A stretch of DNA of 64,000 bases from Thauera propionica (GTDB lineage: Bacteria > Pseudomonadota > Gammaproteobacteria > Burkholderiales > Rhodocyclaceae): the NCBI RefSeq assembly GCF_002245655.1, contig NZ_NOIH01000033.1, forward strand, positions 1 to 64,000, in the 5' to 3' direction. The notes under the pieces are model-generated. The model made no database searches. It worked only from the letters and a program-made list of their open reading frames with translations, and had not been told where the DNA came from. Numbering within the stretch: the first letter of the stretch is position 1; each line of letters begins with the position of its first letter. Below, one piece after another: positions 30,894-38,676 of the stretch. Both the position numbers and the translations under genes were made by a program.

Positions 30894-31807
30894 CCGGCTG
30901 CGAGCGCCTTCAGTGCGGCCACCTGAGCCGTGATCGGCGTCGGGATGGGTATTTCGCCGGTGAGCATGGCGCGGATCAGCGCCGCGTTGTCCGCCACCGA
31001 GGGCGCGTCGGGCAGGGTGTCGAGCGGCGGCGCGCCACCTTCCTCGCCGGCCACGCCGATCGAGGCCGCGCCGTCCACATACACCTTCATCTCCGGGCAA
31101 CGCCGAGGGTTGGCGTAGATCTCGCCTTCGGTGCCGCGCAGCAGCATCGCGCGGCCGCCATCGACGCGCAGGAAGGCATCCATACGCTCGAGGTATTCCG
31201 GGTGCGTCACCGCCACCACGCGCAGCGAACGTCCGCGACAGGGGTCGAGCAGCTTGGCGACGATGTGGCCGCTGGCGCGCACGCCCATGCGCGTGCGCAG
31301 CGCCAGCAGCGGATCGAGTCCGGGGAGCAGCCTGTCGGCGCCGATACAGGCCAGCCGGCCCGCCGCCAGCTGGCGCGATGCCGCGTCCGCGTCGGCCGCC
31401 GGCTGCAGGCCGAGGGCTGCGAGCAGCTCGAAGGGGCTGACGCGGGTCTCGAAGTCGTGGCGGCCCTGGATCAGCACCGGCACGCCCTCGCGCGCCAGCA
31501 CCATCGCCACCAGTGGCATCAGGTTGGCCTGGCGGCGGGCGCCGTTGTAGGTGGGCAACACCACGCAGCGCGGGCCGTCGGGCACGGCGATCTGCACGGT
31601 GCGTGCATCCATCGCCTGCTTGAAGCCAACCAGTTCGTCGAGCGATTCGCTCTTGATGCGGAAGGCAATCAGGATGGCGCCGAGCTCGATGTCCGGCACC
31701 TTGCCGTCGAGGATGTCGCCGAACAGCGCGGTGGCAGTGGCGGTGTCGAGCGAACGCGCGCCCTTGGCGCCCCGTCCGATTTCCTTGATGATTGGGCCAT
31801 AGTTCAT
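30890..31807 (-). CDS. ybiB: YbiB-like nucleic-acid-binding protein (TrpD2 family)
   Basis: YbiB has the fold of anthranilate phosphoribosyltransferase but in E. coli binds nucleic acids and is SOS-induced. The 305-residue product starts MNYGPIIKEIGRGAKGARSL, close to the E. coli N-terminus, and has YNGARRQANLMPLVAMVLA, where true TrpD has its own diphosphate-binding loop. TrpD catalysis is therefore unlikely. An upstream frame extension of 24 codons overlaps the promoter region of the divergent dehydrogenase gene and was not used. No LexA box was recognised. Confidence 0.85.
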   Translation of the reverse strand: MNYGPIIKEIGRGAKGARSLDTATATALFGDILDGKVPDIELGAILIAFRIKSESLDELVGFKQAMDARTVQIAVPDGPRCVVLPTYNGARRQANLMPLVAMVLAREGVPVLIQGRHDFETRVSPFELLAALGLQPAADADAASRQLAAGRLACIGADRLLPGLDPLLALRTRMGVRASGHIVAKLLDPCRGRSLRVVAVTHPEYLERMDAFLRVDGGRAMLLRGTEGEIYANPRRCPEMKVYVDGAASIGVAGEEGGAPPLDTLPDAPSVADNAALIRAMLTGEIPIPTPITAQVAALKALAAG

Positions 31808-31893
31808 GGCCGCGATTATGGGCAGGTTTGCACGGCCCTGCCAGCCCGCCGCGCGCGTCGCGCATCGAACCCCAGACAAGGAGATTCCACACG

Positions 31894-32775
31894 ATGGATG
31901 TCGGATTCATCGGCCTCGGCCTCATGGGCCGGCCCATGGCGCTCAACCTGATCAAGGCCGGCCACACGGTCCATGTGTGGAGCCGGCGGCGTGCGTCGAT
32001 GCAGCCGCTGCTCGAGGCCGGCGCCGGTGACTGCGCGAGCGCGGCCGAGGTGGCGCGCCGTGCCCCGGTGACGATCAGCATGGTGGCTGACGCGCCCGAC
32101 GTCGAGCAGGTAACGCTGGGCGCGGACGGCATCGCCGACGGCGCAGCGGCCGGCCACATCCACATCGACATGAGCACGATCGCTCCAGCCGCCGCGCAGT
32201 CCATCGCCGCGCGTCTTGCCGCTCGCGGGGTGACCGCGCTCGATGCGCCGGTGTCGGGCGGCGAGGGCGGCGCCATCGGCGGCACGCTGACGATCATGAT
32301 CGGCGGCGATGCGGCGGCCTTCGAGCGTGTCCGGCCCCTGTTCGAGGCCATGGGCCAGTCCGTCACCCGCATCGGCGAGGCCGGCGCGGGCCAGGTCGCG
32401 AAGGCCTGCAACCAGATCATCACCGGCGTGGGCGTGGCCTCGGTAGCCGAGGCGCTCAACTTTGCCCACAAGAGCGGCGTCGATGCGACCAAGGTGCGCG
32501 AGGCGCTGCTGGGCGGCTTCGCCTGGTCGCGCATCCTCGAGAACCACGGCCAGCGCATGCTCGACCGCAACTTCAAGCCCGGCTTCAAGGCCTGGATGCA
32601 TCAGAAGGACCTGCGCATCGTCATGGACGAGGCCCACCGCCTCGGGCTGGCGCTGCCCTCGGCGGCGGCGACCGCGCAGATGTTCAATGCCATGGTGGGC
32701 TGCGGCCTGGGCGAGGACGATTCGATTGCGATGCTGAAGCTGCTCGAGCGCATGAGCGGCGGCGCGGGCGAATGA
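31894..32775 (+). CDS. NAD(P)-dependent beta-hydroxyacid dehydrogenase, first copy
   Basis: A 293-residue member of the 3-hydroxyisobutyrate dehydrogenase family, which includes tartronate-semialdehyde and glyoxylate/succinic-semialdehyde reductases. It shows the Rossmann glycines GFIGLGLMGRPMALNL (4-19), arginines after strand 2 (WSRRR) that suggest NADP, the substrate loop DAPVSGGEGG (118-127) and catalytic Lys170 with Asn173 in GQVAKACNQ. AAGGAG precedes the ATG. A colinear paralogue follows after 11 bases. The actual substrate cannot be told. Confidence 0.87.
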   Translation: MDVGFIGLGLMGRPMALNLIKAGHTVHVWSRRRASMQPLLEAGAGDCASAAEVARRAPVTISMVADAPDVEQVTLGADGIADGAAAGHIHIDMSTIAPAAAQSIAARLAARGVTALDAPVSGGEGGAIGGTLTIMIGGDAAAFERVRPLFEAMGQSVTRIGEAGAGQVAKACNQIITGVGVASVAEALNFAHKSGVDATKVREALLGGFAWSRILENHGQRMLDRNFKPGFKAWMHQKDLRIVMDEAHRLGLALPSAAATAQMFNAMVGCGLGEDDSIAMLKLLERMSGGAGE

Positions 32776-32786
32776 AGGAGGGCGGG

Positions 32787-33668
32787 ATGAAAGTCGGATT
32801 CATCGGGCTGGGCGTGATGGGCGAGCCGATGGCGCGCCACCTGCGTGCCGCGGGGCACGACCTGGCGGTGTGGGCGCGGCGCCCGGCGTCGGCTGCGGCG
32901 CTGGTTGCCGAAGGTGTCCCGCTGTGCGCGACGCCCGCCGAACTGGCGGCGCGCAGCGAGGTGGTGATCACCATCGTCACCGGCAGCGCCGACGTCGACG
33001 CGCTGGCCTTCGGCGCGGACGGACTGGCCGCAGGCTTCGCTCCCGGCACCATCCATGTCGACATGAGCACGATCGCGCCGGCGATGGCGCGTTCGCTGGC
33101 CGAGCGCTACGCCGCGCGCGGCATCGGTTTCGTCGATGCGCCGGTGTCCGGTGGCGGCCAGGGCGCACGCGATGCGACGCTGGCGATCATGGCGGGCGCC
33201 GAGGCGGAGGCGCTCGAACGGGTGCGGCCGCTGCTCGCGGCGATGGGCAAGCGCATCGTCCACATCGGCCCGCCGGGGGCCGGCCAGGTAGCCAAGGCCT
33301 GCAACCAGATGATCATGGTCTCCGCCATCCAGGCCTGCGCGGAGGCCGTGCGGTTGGCCAACGCGCATGGGGTCGATGTCGCCGCGGTGCGCACCGCGCT
33401 GATGGGCGGTTCGGCCGTTTCGCGCGTGCTGGAAGTGATGGGCGGCAGAATGGTCGAGCGCGACTTCGCTGCCGGTATCGAGGCGCGCCTGCACCACAAG
33501 GACTTCGCCCTCCTGATGGACGAGGCGGGCAAGCTCGGCGCGCCCTTACCGGTTGCCGCGCAGGTGTGGCAACAGCTCAACGCGCTGATGGGCGCGGGCT
33601 GGGGACGGGAGGATACGTCCAGCCTGTTGCGCGTGCTGGAGGCTTCCGCGCCGCACGGCGCGGGCTGA
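32787..33668 (+). CDS. NAD(P)-dependent beta-hydroxyacid dehydrogenase, second copy
   Basis: Also 293 residues and alignable without gaps to the upstream gene: GFIGLGVMGEPMARHL (4-19), DAPVSGGGQG (118-127), Lys170 and Asn173. The two differ enough to be an old duplication with probably different substrates. An ATG at 32772 is in frame, but GGAGG lies between it and the ATG at 32787, which is therefore the start. It is probably cotranslated with the first copy. It converges on the aldolase gene, 28 bases away. Confidence 0.87.
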   Translation: MKVGFIGLGVMGEPMARHLRAAGHDLAVWARRPASAAALVAEGVPLCATPAELAARSEVVITIVTGSADVDALAFGADGLAAGFAPGTIHVDMSTIAPAMARSLAERYAARGIGFVDAPVSGGGQGARDATLAIMAGAEAEALERVRPLLAAMGKRIVHIGPPGAGQVAKACNQMIMVSAIQACAEAVRLANAHGVDVAAVRTALMGGSAVSRVLEVMGGRMVERDFAAGIEARLHHKDFALLMDEAGKLGAPLPVAAQVWQQLNALMGAGWGREDTSSLLRVLEASAPHGAG

Positions 33669-33696
33669 GCGGGCCGCTTGTTCGCGGCTGCGGTGC

Positions 33697-34395
33697 TCAG
33701 CTGCGCGCCCGGCCGTACCAGCGGAAGCGCTCGATGACCTCGGCCATCTCCGCCTCCGTCAGCAGCACCGGCACGCCGAGCTGCAGCGTGCGCCAGTACT
33801 GCTCGCACAGGGTCTCGAACTCGATCGCCAGTGCCAGCGCGTGCGCGAGGTCGCGGCCGTAGACCACCATGCCGTGGTTGGCGAGCAGGCAGGCGCTGCG
33901 ATCCTGCAGTGCGGCGACGGTGGCGTCCGACAGCGCCTGGGTGCCGAAGGTGGCGTAGGCGGCGCAGCGGATGGTGCTGCCGCCGAAGCGGGCGATCATG
34001 TAGTGGAAGGGCGGAATCTCGACGCGCTGGCAGGCGAGCGCGGTGGCGAAGGGCGAATGCGCGTGCAGCACCGCGCCCGCGGCCGGGAAGGCCGCGTAGA
34101 TGTCACGGTGCAGCTGCCATTCGGACGAGGGGGCGAGCGGGCCGTGGTAGCTGCCATCGGCCTCGGCCACCGCCATGTCCTCCGGCCGGCAGCGCTCGGC
34201 CGGCACGCCGCTGGGCGTGATCAGCATGCGTGCGGTCGCGTGCGCAGCGTCGGCGTCGGCGTCGGCGGGCAGGCGCACGCTGGCGTTGCCAGCCGTGCCG
34301 ACGTTCAGGCGCGCATCGCCCATCGCGCGCATCGTGTCGAGCAGCGCGCTGCGCAGTCCGGGATCCACCTGGTCGCTGACGTTGCTCGCATTCAT
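33697..34395 (-). CDS. Class II aldolase, fuculose-phosphate-aldolase type (probable Ald2)
   Basis: A 232-residue zinc aldolase. Glu92, His111, His113, His174 and Tyr132 correspond to Glu73, His92, His94, His155 and Tyr113 of E. coli FucA with a constant offset of 19, and HYMIARFGGSTIRCAAYATF follows the FucA pattern closely. It overlaps mtnA by four bases. In the DHAP shunt a FucA-like enzyme (Ald2) splits methylthioribulose-1-phosphate, the product of MtnA, into DHAP and methylthioacetaldehyde; this is the likely role. The alternative is the dehydratase MtnB, also of this fold, but mtnC and mtnD are absent nearby. Confidence 0.82.
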   Translation of the reverse strand: MNASNVSDQVDPGLRSALLDTMRAMGDARLNVGTAGNASVRLPADADADAAHATARMLITPSGVPAERCRPEDMAVAEADGSYHGPLAPSSEWQLHRDIYAAFPAAGAVLHAHSPFATALACQRVEIPPFHYMIARFGGSTIRCAAYATFGTQALSDATVAALQDRSACLLANHGMVVYGRDLAHALALAIEFETLCEQYWRTLQLGVPVLLTEAEMAEVIERFRWYGRARS

Positions 34396-35492
34396 CGTGC
34401 CGCCTCCGGATACAGGGTCGCCAGCTCGCCTGCGGCAGTGATGCCGCGCTCGGTGATGATGCCGCTGATCAGCGCCGCGGGCGTGATGTCGAAGGCCGGA
34501 TTGGCCACGCGCGTGCCGGTCGGCGCCAGCCGGACCTCGGCCAGCGTGCCGTTGTCGGCCAGGCCGCGCAGCAGACAGACTTCGTCCGCGCCGCGGTCCT
34601 CGATCGGGATCGCCCTGCCGTCAGGGCAGGCGAAGTCGAGCGTGGAGTGCGGTGCGGCGATGTAGAACGGCACCCCGGCCGCCTGCGCGGCGAGGGCCTT
34701 CAGGTAGGTGCCGACCTTGTTCGCGGTGTCGCCATTGGCGGCGATGCGGTCGGCACCGGTGATCACCATGTCCACCTCGCCCTGCATCAGCAGCAGCCCG
34801 GCGGCGTTGTCGGCGATCAGCGTGTGCGGCACGTCGGCCGCGCGCAGCTCCCATTCGGTGAGCAGGCCCTGGTTGCGCGGGCGGGTCTCGCTGACGAAGA
34901 CCTCCACCGCGATGCCGGCCGCCTGCGCGGCGTAGATCGGTGCCAGCGCCGTGCCGGCGCCACAGGTGGCCAGCCAGCCGGCGTTGCAGTGGGTCATCAG
35001 GCGCACCGGGCCGGGGCGGCGCGCGGCAATGGCCTCGATGATCGCCAGGCCGTGGCGGCCGATGGCGTCGCAGGTCGCGGCGTCGTCGGTGCGGATGGCC
35101 TCGGCCTCGGTCCAGGCGGCGTCGAGGCGTTCTGCGCGCGGCAATGGCCGCAGGCGGCGCTCCATGCGTGCCAGCGCCCAGTGCAGGTTTACCGCTGTCG
35201 GCCGGGTGGCGCCCAGCACCTGCAGTGCGCGTGCCAGCGCGGCGTCCTCGCTGCCTTCGTGCAGCAGCGCCAGCGCCACGCCGTAGGCCGCGGTGGCGCC
35301 GATCAGCGGCGCACCGCGCACCTGCATGCTGCGGATGGCATGGGCGGCATCGGCCAGGGTGTGCAGCGTGCGGGTCTCGGTGCGGAAGGGCAGCAGCGTC
35401 TGGTCGAGGACGAGGACGCTGTCGCCTTCGCGGCGCAGGGTGGGGATCGGCTGGATGAAGGTGTGGTGCGTGAGGGCGGGCTGGGCGGTCAT
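34392..35492 (-). CDS. mtnA: Methylthioribose-1-phosphate isomerase
   Basis: MtnA converts 5-methylthioribose-1-phosphate to the ribulose form during recycling of methylthioadenosine. The 366-residue protein is eIF2B-like with RSMQVRGAPLIGATAAYG (54-71), Cys169 in THCNAGWLATCG and Asp248 in TGADRIAANGD, matching the two catalytic residues Cys160 and Asp240 of the Bacillus enzyme. It stands between an aminotransferase gene (40 bases upstream) and the aldolase gene it overlaps, so all three are likely one transcript. A phosphorylase or kinase supplying its substrate is not in the window. Confidence 0.94.
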   Translation of the reverse strand: MTAQPALTHHTFIQPIPTLRREGDSVLVLDQTLLPFRTETRTLHTLADAAHAIRSMQVRGAPLIGATAAYGVALALLHEGSEDAALARALQVLGATRPTAVNLHWALARMERRLRPLPRAERLDAAWTEAEAIRTDDAATCDAIGRHGLAIIEAIAARRPGPVRLMTHCNAGWLATCGAGTALAPIYAAQAAGIAVEVFVSETRPRNQGLLTEWELRAADVPHTLIADNAAGLLLMQGEVDMVITGADRIAANGDTANKVGTYLKALAAQAAGVPFYIAAPHSTLDFACPDGRAIPIEDRGADEVCLLRGLADNGTLAEVRLAPTGTRVANPAFDITPAALISGIITERGITAAGELATLYPEAAR

Positions 35493-35532
35493 GGGCGGCA
35501 GTTCAGGCGGTTGGCGTGGGGCAGGGGGGCGC

Positions 35533-36690
35533 TCACACGCGCAGCAGGCGCTCGCAGGCGGCAGCCAGCGTGGCCTCGTTCTTGGCGAAGCAGAAGCGCA
35601 CGATGCGGTCGTCGCGGCTGTCGGCGAAGAAGGCCGACACCGGGATCGCGGCGACGCCCACTTCGCGCGTCAGGTACTGGCAGAAGGCGACATCGCCGAG
35701 GTCGGAGATCGCGGTGTAGCGCGCGAGCTGGAAGTAGGTGCCGCGCGAGGGCAGCAGTTCGAAGCGCGAGCCGGCCAGGGCGTCGCGAAAGAAGTCGCGC
35801 TTGGCCTGGTAGAAGGCCGCCAGTCCGAGGTGGCGCGAGGCGTCGGCCATGTAGTCCGCCAGCGCGAGCTGCACCGGGGTGTTCACGGTGAAGACGTTGA
35901 ACTGGTGCACCTTGCGGAACTCGGTCATCAGCTCGCGCGGCGCGACGATGGTGCCGACCTTCCAGCCGGTGATGTGGTAGGTCTTGCCGAAACTCGACAC
36001 CACGAAGCTGCGGTCCGCCAGTTCGGGGTGGGCGGCGCAGCTGGCATGCGTGGCGCCGTCGAAGACGATGTGTTCATACACCTCGTCCGCCACGACGACG
36101 ATGCCGGTATTGCGCGTTAGCGCGGCCAGGCGGTCGAGGTCTGCCCGTGTCCATATCGTGGCCGTGGGGTTGTGCGGCGTGTTGATCATGATCATGCGCG
36201 TGCGTGGCGTGATCGCGGCGGCCACCGCCGCCCAGTCGGGCCGGTAGTCAGGCGCGGCCAGTTGCAGGCGCACCGGCGTGCCGCCCGCCAGTTCGATCGC
36301 CGGTATGTAGGAATCGTAGACCGGCTCGAACACGATGACCTCGTCGCCCGGCCGCACGCAGGCCGTCACCGCGGTGAACAGTGCCTGGGTGGCGCCTGCG
36401 GTGATCGTGATCTCGGACTCGACGTCGTAGCGCGTGCCGTACAGCGTCTCCACCTTGGCCGCCACCGCCTCGCGCAGCGGCAGGCAGCCCGCCATCGGCG
36501 CGTACTGGTTGTGGCCGGCGCGCATCCAGTGTGCGACGCGCTCGAACAGCAGGTCCTCGGCGTTGAAGTCGGGGAAGCCCTGCGACAGGTTGATCGCGCC
36601 GCATTCCTGCGCAAGGCGCGACATCACGGTGAAGATGGTGGTGCCGACGCCGGGCAGGCGGGATTCGAGCGGGGCGGGAAAGTGGGGCAT
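35533..36690 (-). CDS. Methionine-type aminotransferase (class I/II)
   Basis: A 385-residue PLP enzyme of the YbdL/MtnE-like group. Lys236 in SSFGKTYHITGWK binds PLP; Asn174 (NTPHNPTATIW), Asp202 and Tyr205 (ADEVYEHIVF) complete the site. In methionine salvage such an enzyme transaminates ketomethylthiobutyrate to methionine, which would fit its place before mtnA. It may also be a broader aromatic or methionine aminotransferase, as YbdL is. It is divergent from the PP0621-pilSR genes with 167 bases between. Confidence 0.85.
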   Translation of the reverse strand: MPHFPAPLESRLPGVGTTIFTVMSRLAQECGAINLSQGFPDFNAEDLLFERVAHWMRAGHNQYAPMAGCLPLREAVAAKVETLYGTRYDVESEITITAGATQALFTAVTACVRPGDEVIVFEPVYDSYIPAIELAGGTPVRLQLAAPDYRPDWAAVAAAITPRTRMIMINTPHNPTATIWTRADLDRLAALTRNTGIVVVADEVYEHIVFDGATHASCAAHPELADRSFVVSSFGKTYHITGWKVGTIVAPRELMTEFRKVHQFNVFTVNTPVQLALADYMADASRHLGLAAFYQAKRDFFRDALAGSRFELLPSRGTYFQLARYTAISDLGDVAFCQYLTREVGVAAIPVSAFFADSRDDRIVRFCFAKNEATLAAACERLLRV

Positions 36691-36803
36691 GGGGGTACGG
36701 CATTACGAAAGGAGCCCGCATTGTCGCAAAGACGGCGCGACGATGGCAGCCGACGACGCGCCCGTACCCGGGCGGGTGCCGAAGGTGTAACCCGGGCGCA
36801 TGA

Positions 36804-36809
36804 TAGAAT
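36804..36809 (+). promoter_or_regulatory. Extended -10 promoter of the PP0621-pilS-pilR genes
   Basis: TGATAGAAT (36801-36809) is a TG-N extended -10 element 49 bases before the GTG start. No clear -35 box. A hairpin CGCCCG/CGGGCG at 36759-36774 lies upstream in the shared gap with the aminotransferase gene. Confidence 0.45.
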
Positions 36810-36857
36810 CCGGCCGTCGAAATCCTGTCCGCGAGTGCGTTCTCGCCCCTCCGAATC

Positions 36858-37115
36858 GTGCGCAATCTGCTCATCCTCATCCTTGTCGTCGCCGGTATCT
36901 GGTGGGTGCAGCGCGCGATCGCCCGTGCCAAGGAGCGGGCCGCCGAAGCCGGCCGGACCGGGCGCAAGAAAGGCGGGCGTGCCGTCGCGTCGCCTGAGCG
37001 CATCATCGAATGCGCGCACTGCGGTCTCAACGTTCCCGAATCCGAGGGCGTGCGCGACGGCGATCGCTTCTACTGCTCCGATGCGCACCGTATCGCCGGA
37101 CCGCGTGCCGACTGA
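36858..37115 (+). CDS. PP0621 family protein (small, membrane-anchored, CxxC)
   Basis: An 85-residue protein of unknown function, usually found directly before pilS in beta- and gammaproteobacteria. It starts with GTG: MRNLLILILVVAGIWWVQRA is one membrane segment, followed by a basic stretch and a C-terminal zinc-ribbon-like module, CAHCGLNVPESEG then FYCSDAHR (Cys, Cys, Cys, His). The pattern suggests metal binding on the cytoplasmic side. The pilS start lies inside its 3' end. Confidence 0.8.
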   Translation: MRNLLILILVVAGIWWVQRAIARAKERAAEAGRTGRKKGGRAVASPERIIECAHCGLNVPESEGVRDGDRFYCSDAHRIAGPRAD

Positions 37116-38676
37116 CGTGCGCGAGGCCACGGAGCGTTCGCGGCGGCTTTCGCTGCGCTACTTCAATCTTTTCCGGCTGCTTCTCGCAGGTCTTTTCGTC
37201 GTTGCCGGGCGCGAATTCGGCCTCGGCAATGAGGCGCCGCTCGTCTTCAACGTCATCTCCATCGGCTATCTGGCCGCGGTGCTCGCGCTCGGCTTCCCCG
37301 ACGCTCAGCGCCGCTTCGGCGTCGATCGCGTCATCGCGCTGCAGGCCATCATCGACATCCTCGCGCTGTCGGTGATCATGTGGGCGAGCGGTGGCTACCG
37401 CAGCGGCATGCCGGTGCTGATGATGGTGATCCTGGCCGGGGCCGGGCTGGTCGCCGAAGGGCGCATGGTGCTGTTCTTCGCCTCGATCGCCACGCTCGCG
37501 GTGCTGGTCGAGAACGCATGGCGTCTGGCGGTGGGCGGTCACTCGGTCGATTTCCTGCAGGTCGGCATCTTCTGCACCGGTTTCTTCGGCATCGCCCTGG
37601 TCGCGCGCCTGCTTGCCCTGCGCGCGCAGAGCAACGCCTCGCTGGCGGCCGAGCGCGGCGCGCTGCTGGCCAAGCAGCAGGCGGTGAATGAACGCATCAT
37701 CCGCGACATGCAGGACGGCGTGATCGTCGCCAGCCAGGACGGCCGCGCGCTGCAGGCCAACCCGCAGGCCGCGGTGCTGCTGGGGCTGCGCGAGGCGGGG
37801 CCAGGCATGATCGAGGGGCGCCGCCTGACCGACATCGACGCCGCCTTCGACGAGGTGTTGCTGCGCTGCGATGCGGACGAGGGGCGTCTTCTGCGCATCG
37901 GGCCGGGCGGGCGCCTGCTGCGCTGTCGCGCGGTGTGCGGCGAGCCGGGCAGCGCCGCGGCCGGCGATACGCTGATCTATCTGACCGATTTCGAGGAGAT
38001 TCAGCGCCAGTTGCAGCAGATCAAGCTCGCCGCGCTGGGCCGGCTCACCGCCAGCATGGCGCACGAGATCCGCAATCCGCTGTCGGCTGTCACCCAGGCG
38101 GCCGAACTGCTGGCCGACGAGAAGCGTGCCGAGATGCAGGGCCGCCTGGCGCGCATCATCAACGACAACGCTTTGCGCATCGAGCGCATGATCCGCGATG
38201 TGCTGGCGCTCGGCCGGCGCGAACAGGCCTTGCCCGAAGCGCTGCCGCTGGCGGAGTTTGTGGCGGGCGTGATCGAGGAGCGCCTGTTCCGCCACCCGGA
38301 GGAGCACAATGTCTTCGACGTCGATATCGATCCGGCGCTGACCTTCGCCATCGACCGCGCCCACCTGCACCAGATTCTCGACAACCTGCTGGCCAATGCC
38401 TGCCGCTATTGTTCCGGCAAGTCCGGTGCGGTTCAGTTGCAGGCCTTGCCGCAACCGTGCGAGCGGATCGTGCTGCACGTGCGGGATGACGGGCCGGGGC
38501 TGGACGAAGCAACGCAACGACATCTTTTCGAACCTTTCTTCACGACGCACCCCAAGGGCACCGGGCTCGGGCTCTACATCGCGCGCGAACTGGCCGAGGC
38601 CAACGACGCCACGCTGGAACTCGCGGCAGCCGGGCCGGGTGCGAACTTCGTGCTCAGCGGGCGCCAAAGACCATGA
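37081..38676 (+). CDS. pilS: Sensor histidine kinase PilS
   Basis: PilS senses pilin levels in the inner membrane and phosphorylates PilR to control type IV pilin expression. The 531-residue product has an N-terminal block of about six membrane segments (residues 25-180), a PAS domain (RDMQDGVIVASQDGRALQAN), the phospho-acceptor His328 in SMAHEIRNPLSAV, and ATPase boxes DNLLANACRY and GTGLGLYIARELAE. The start is not sure: ATG 37081 overlaps the preceding gene by 35 bases; GTG at 37105 or 37117 are alternatives, none with a good ribosome binding site. It overlaps pilR by four bases. Confidence 0.9.
   Translation: MRTVSPDRVPTDVREATERSRRLSLRYFNLFRLLLAGLFVVAGREFGLGNEAPLVFNVISIGYLAAVLALGFPDAQRRFGVDRVIALQAIIDILALSVIMWASGGYRSGMPVLMMVILAGAGLVAEGRMVLFFASIATLAVLVENAWRLAVGGHSVDFLQVGIFCTGFFGIALVARLLALRAQSNASLAAERGALLAKQQAVNERIIRDMQDGVIVASQDGRALQANPQAAVLLGLREAGPGMIEGRRLTDIDAAFDEVLLRCDADEGRLLRIGPGGRLLRCRAVCGEPGSAAAGDTLIYLTDFEEIQRQLQQIKLAALGRLTASMAHEIRNPLSAVTQAAELLADEKRAEMQGRLARIINDNALRIERMIRDVLALGRREQALPEALPLAEFVAGVIEERLFRHPEEHNVFDVDIDPALTFAIDRAHLHQILDNLLANACRYCSGKSGAVQLQALPQPCERIVLHVRDDGPGLDEATQRHLFEPFFTTHPKGTGLGLYIARELAEANDATLELAAAGPGANFVLSGRQRP

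Noticed and set aside
30890-31807. Second anthranilate phosphoribosyltransferase (TrpD)
   Set aside because: The N-terminus and loop match YbiB, and no tryptophan gene is near.
33697-34395. Aldolase plus dehydrogenases as an acid-sugar (OtnC/LtnD-type) pathway
   Set aside because: The genes lie on opposite strands, no OtnK/OtnI-like gene is present, and the aldolase overlaps mtnA, which ties it to methylthioribose instead.
36172-37080. Open frame extending pilS by some 300 codons upstream
   Set aside because: It is antisense to the aminotransferase gene and covers the PP0621 gene and its promoter; the kinase homology begins at the membrane segments after 37100.
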